Source: DASYYE01 sp035946955 (GTDB taxonomy: Bacteria > Actinomycetota > Actinomycetes > Streptosporangiales > Streptosporangiaceae). Taken from it: a stretch of 6,343 nucleotides of DNA. The number at the start of each line of letters is the position of its first letter. The first letter of the stretch is position 1. Where the stretch lies: NCBI GenBank assembly GCA_035946955.1, contig DASYYE010000465.1, forward strand, positions 1 through 6,343, given 5' to 3'. The translations under genes were made by a program, and so were the position numbers. Of this stretch, positions 4,569 through 6,343 are shown in pieces. The notes under the pieces were generated by a model that saw only the letters and a program-made list of their open reading frames with translations, was not told where the DNA came from and ran no database searches.

Positions 4569-6343
4569 ATGGCATTGTGCGGCAGGGACGCAGAACTCGC
4601 CACGGTTGGACGGGTATTCGACGGGGCAGCCAACGGGACCGGGCAACTGCTCCTCATAGACGGTCCACCAGGGGTGGGCAAGACCGCGCTGATGCAGGCC
4701 GCACGCAAAGACGCGGCCCGGCGGGGCTTTCAGGTGATGTGGGCGCGTGCCAGCCCGTCTGATGGCGTGTCCGCCTTCGCCGTCGTCACACAGCTGTGGG
4801 AGTCGCTGCTGGCGGAGGCCGTCCCAGCGGAGCGCGCCGAACTGGTGGGCAGCTTGCGCCGGCTGGCCGGGAACGAGCTGGTGGGTTCCGGGCCGGCGGT
4901 CCGGCTGGCCGCGGCCGAGCCAGCCGTCCTGTATGAGGTGCTCGACAGGCTCTACCGGTCCTGCGTCAGGCTGACCCGGCGTGGGCCCGCCGCGATCGTG
5001 GTCGACGATGCTCAGTTCTCCGACAGCGCCTCATCGCGGTGGCTGGCATTCCTCGCCCGGCGCATCGACGGACTGCCGGTGGCATTGCTGATCGCGATGC
5101 CGCTCGGGGACCTCGGCGACGAGCCTGAGCCTGAGCCGGCCACCGAACTGCTCAGCGCCTCCCGCATGCAGCGGGTCAGGCTCGCGCCGCTGGACACCGC
5201 GGCCTCCCGGACCCTGGTCGCCGGGGTGCTCGGCCGTGCCCCTGATGACGCGTTCATCGCCAAGTGTCAGTGGGCAACCGGGGGCAACCCGTTGTTCCTC
5301 TCCTTGCTCGCCGACGCGGCTGCGAAGCAGGCAGGTCATGGCAGCCGGCAGTGCGACGTATCCGCACTGGACCTCGGGCCCGTTGCCGGGTACGTCCGGA
5401 ATCAGCTCCGCAGGATCTCGCCAGAGGCGGTGCCGTTCGCCGAGGCGCTGGCCGTGCTCGGCCACCAGGCCGACCTGGCGACCGTTGCCGAACTGGCCAG
5501 GCTCGACCTGGGCAGGGCCAGCCGGCTCGCTGGCCTGATGAACCGCGCGGGGATACTCGTCAGCCCCGAACTGGCGTTCGCCCATCCGGTCGTGCCCAGG
5601 GCCATCGATGCCGACCTGCCGCGGCATCGGCGGCAGGCCATCCACCGTGAAACGGCGGCCGTGCTCTGGCGTGCTGGCGAGAGCCAGGAACGGGTGCTGG
5701 CACACCTGGTGACCGCCGGTCCGGTGGGCGAACCGTGGGCTGCGGACCTGCTGCGCCGCGCGGCCACGACAGCACTCGGGGACAACGACCTCGGGTCCGC
5801 TGTCATGCTGCTCCGTCGGCTCCTGCTGGAACCGCTGGACGCGAACGCGAGGACAACGGCCGCGGCCCTCCTTGACATCGCTGACACGCGCGACGGAGAC
5901 CACGGCGCTTCGCTGCGTCAGCTTGCCGAAGCGCGCGACCGGCTGCCGATGTGGGGGGCTGGGATCGGCGCCGACCTCGCACTAATCCAGTTCCTGGCCG
6001 TAATGGAGCGCTATGGCGACGCGCGCCGGGTCGCCATGCAAGCATCGGTCCGGGCCGCAGCGCAGGGACAACTGCCCGCCCTGCAGCTGCGGTCGGTCGT
6101 GATTGGACTGGGACTGTGCGAGCTGGCGAGCGCTGGCGACGCCCTGCGCTCACTCGCCGAACTGGAGCACACCCAGCCGCGACTGTGCGAAGACCCTGAC
6201 ACAGGGCTGGGGTGGCTTCGCCTGCTCAGAGATGAATGGGCCGGCTTGCCGGCCAGCCATACCCAGACCACACTCCACGACCTGGCTGGGGCTGGGTGGC
6301 CCTCCGGTGAGGCGGCCGGCGGGTTCAGCGTCCCTGACTTTCT
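4569..6343 (+). CDS. LAL-family ATPase transcription regulator, LAL2 (3' end missing)
   Basis: An uninterrupted frame runs from ATG 4569 to the window edge: 591 codons, no stop. It has the classic LAL N-terminus: GRDAEL (5-10), a P-loop GPPGVGKT (32-39), Walker B with sensor region AIVVDDAQFSD (142-152), and GGNPLFL (238-244). A helical middle region follows. GEPWAADLLRRAA (387-399) corresponds to GEPWTADLLLAAA (329-341) of LAL1, so the two are distant paralogues. The C-terminal LuxR HTH expected in this family (usual total about 900-1000 residues) lies beyond the edge and cannot be confirmed. Expected role: ATP-dependent activator of a secondary-metabolite operon. It is transcribed away from LAL1, with the dyad array upstream. 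No TTA codon occurs in the visible part. EPEPEP (185-190) is a small low-complexity run. Confidence 0.92.
   Translation, partial: MALCGRDAELATVGRVFDGAANGTGQLLLIDGPPGVGKTALMQAARKDAARRGFQVMWARASPSDGVSAFAVVTQLWESLLAEAVPAERAELVGSLRRLAGNELVGSGPAVRLAAAEPAVLYEVLDRLYRSCVRLTRRGPAAIVVDDAQFSDSASSRWLAFLARRIDGLPVALLIAMPLGDLGDEPEPEPATELLSASRMQRVRLAPLDTAASRTLVAGVLGRAPDDAFIAKCQWATGGNPLFLSLLADAAAKQAGHGSRQCDVSALDLGPVAGYVRNQLRRISPEAVPFAEALAVLGHQADLATVAELARLDLGRASRLAGLMNRAGILVSPELAFAHPVVPRAIDADLPRHRRQAIHRETAAVLWRAGESQERVLAHLVTAGPVGEPWAADLLRRAATTALGDNDLGSAVMLLRRLLLEPLDANARTTAAALLDIADTRDGDHGASLRQLAEARDRLPMWGAGIGADLALIQFLAVMERYGDARRVAMQASVRAAAQGQLPALQLRSVVIGLGLCELASAGDALRSLAELEHTQPRLCEDPDTGLGWLRLLRDEWAGLPASHTQTTLHDLAGAGWPSGEAAGGFSVPDF

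Noticed and set aside
4015..4659. Plus-strand frame of 214 codons spanning the divergent control region
   Set aside because: It runs antisense through the LAL1 P-loop, across the dyad array and into LAL2 in another frame. This is incompatible with the real genes on either side.
5031..5903. Open frame of 290 codons on the minus strand
   Set aside because: It lies wholly inside the LAL2 gene on the opposite strand. Its protein is Gly/Arg/Pro/Gln-rich without any domain, while the plus-strand frame has clear Walker A, Walker B and GGNP motifs. It is a codon-bias shadow.

Overview
The window is GC-rich with strongly G/C-biased third codon positions, and it carries two large ATPase-HTH regulators of the LAL (LuxR) family. 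Together these suggest a high-GC actinomycete such as Streptomyces or a relative. LAL regulators, often in pairs, are typical pathway-specific activators of polyketide and other natural-product clusters. The window is therefore plausibly the regulatory segment of such a cluster, although no biosynthetic enzyme is visible.

Layout, left to right. Positions 1-22 hold the first seven codons of a minus-strand gene that leaves the left edge, preceded by a very strong ribosome binding site. Positions 23-499 have no convincing gene; they contain a TTGACA element overlapping a small palindrome, a short direct repeat and a doubtful 53-codon ORF. From 500 to 4280 three genes lie on the minus strand. In order of transcription they are LAL1 (840 aa, short N-terminus), a LuxR-type response regulator with a degenerate receiver domain (247 aa), and a DCC-family thiol-disulfide oxidoreductase (144 aa) whose start overlaps the regulator's stop as ATGA. 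Positions 4281-4568 form a divergent control region. From 4569 to the right edge a second LAL regulator (LAL2) runs on the plus strand and is cut off by the window end (591 codons visible, no stop).

The most striking element is in the divergent control region. A 49-bp unit is repeated (42/49 identical), and each unit holds two perfect dyads of form CTGGC-N5-GCCAG. The four dyads start at 4346, 4367, 4405 and 4426, so the two within each unit are 21 bp apart, about two helical turns. The array sits between the two divergent LAL genes and looks like a multi-site operator for a dimeric regulator, possibly LAL1, LAL2 or the response regulator. The likely logic is a small cross- or auto-regulatory circuit of three HTH_LuxR proteins around one shared control region. 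This is inference from arrangement and family knowledge; nothing in the sequence identifies the regulated pathway.
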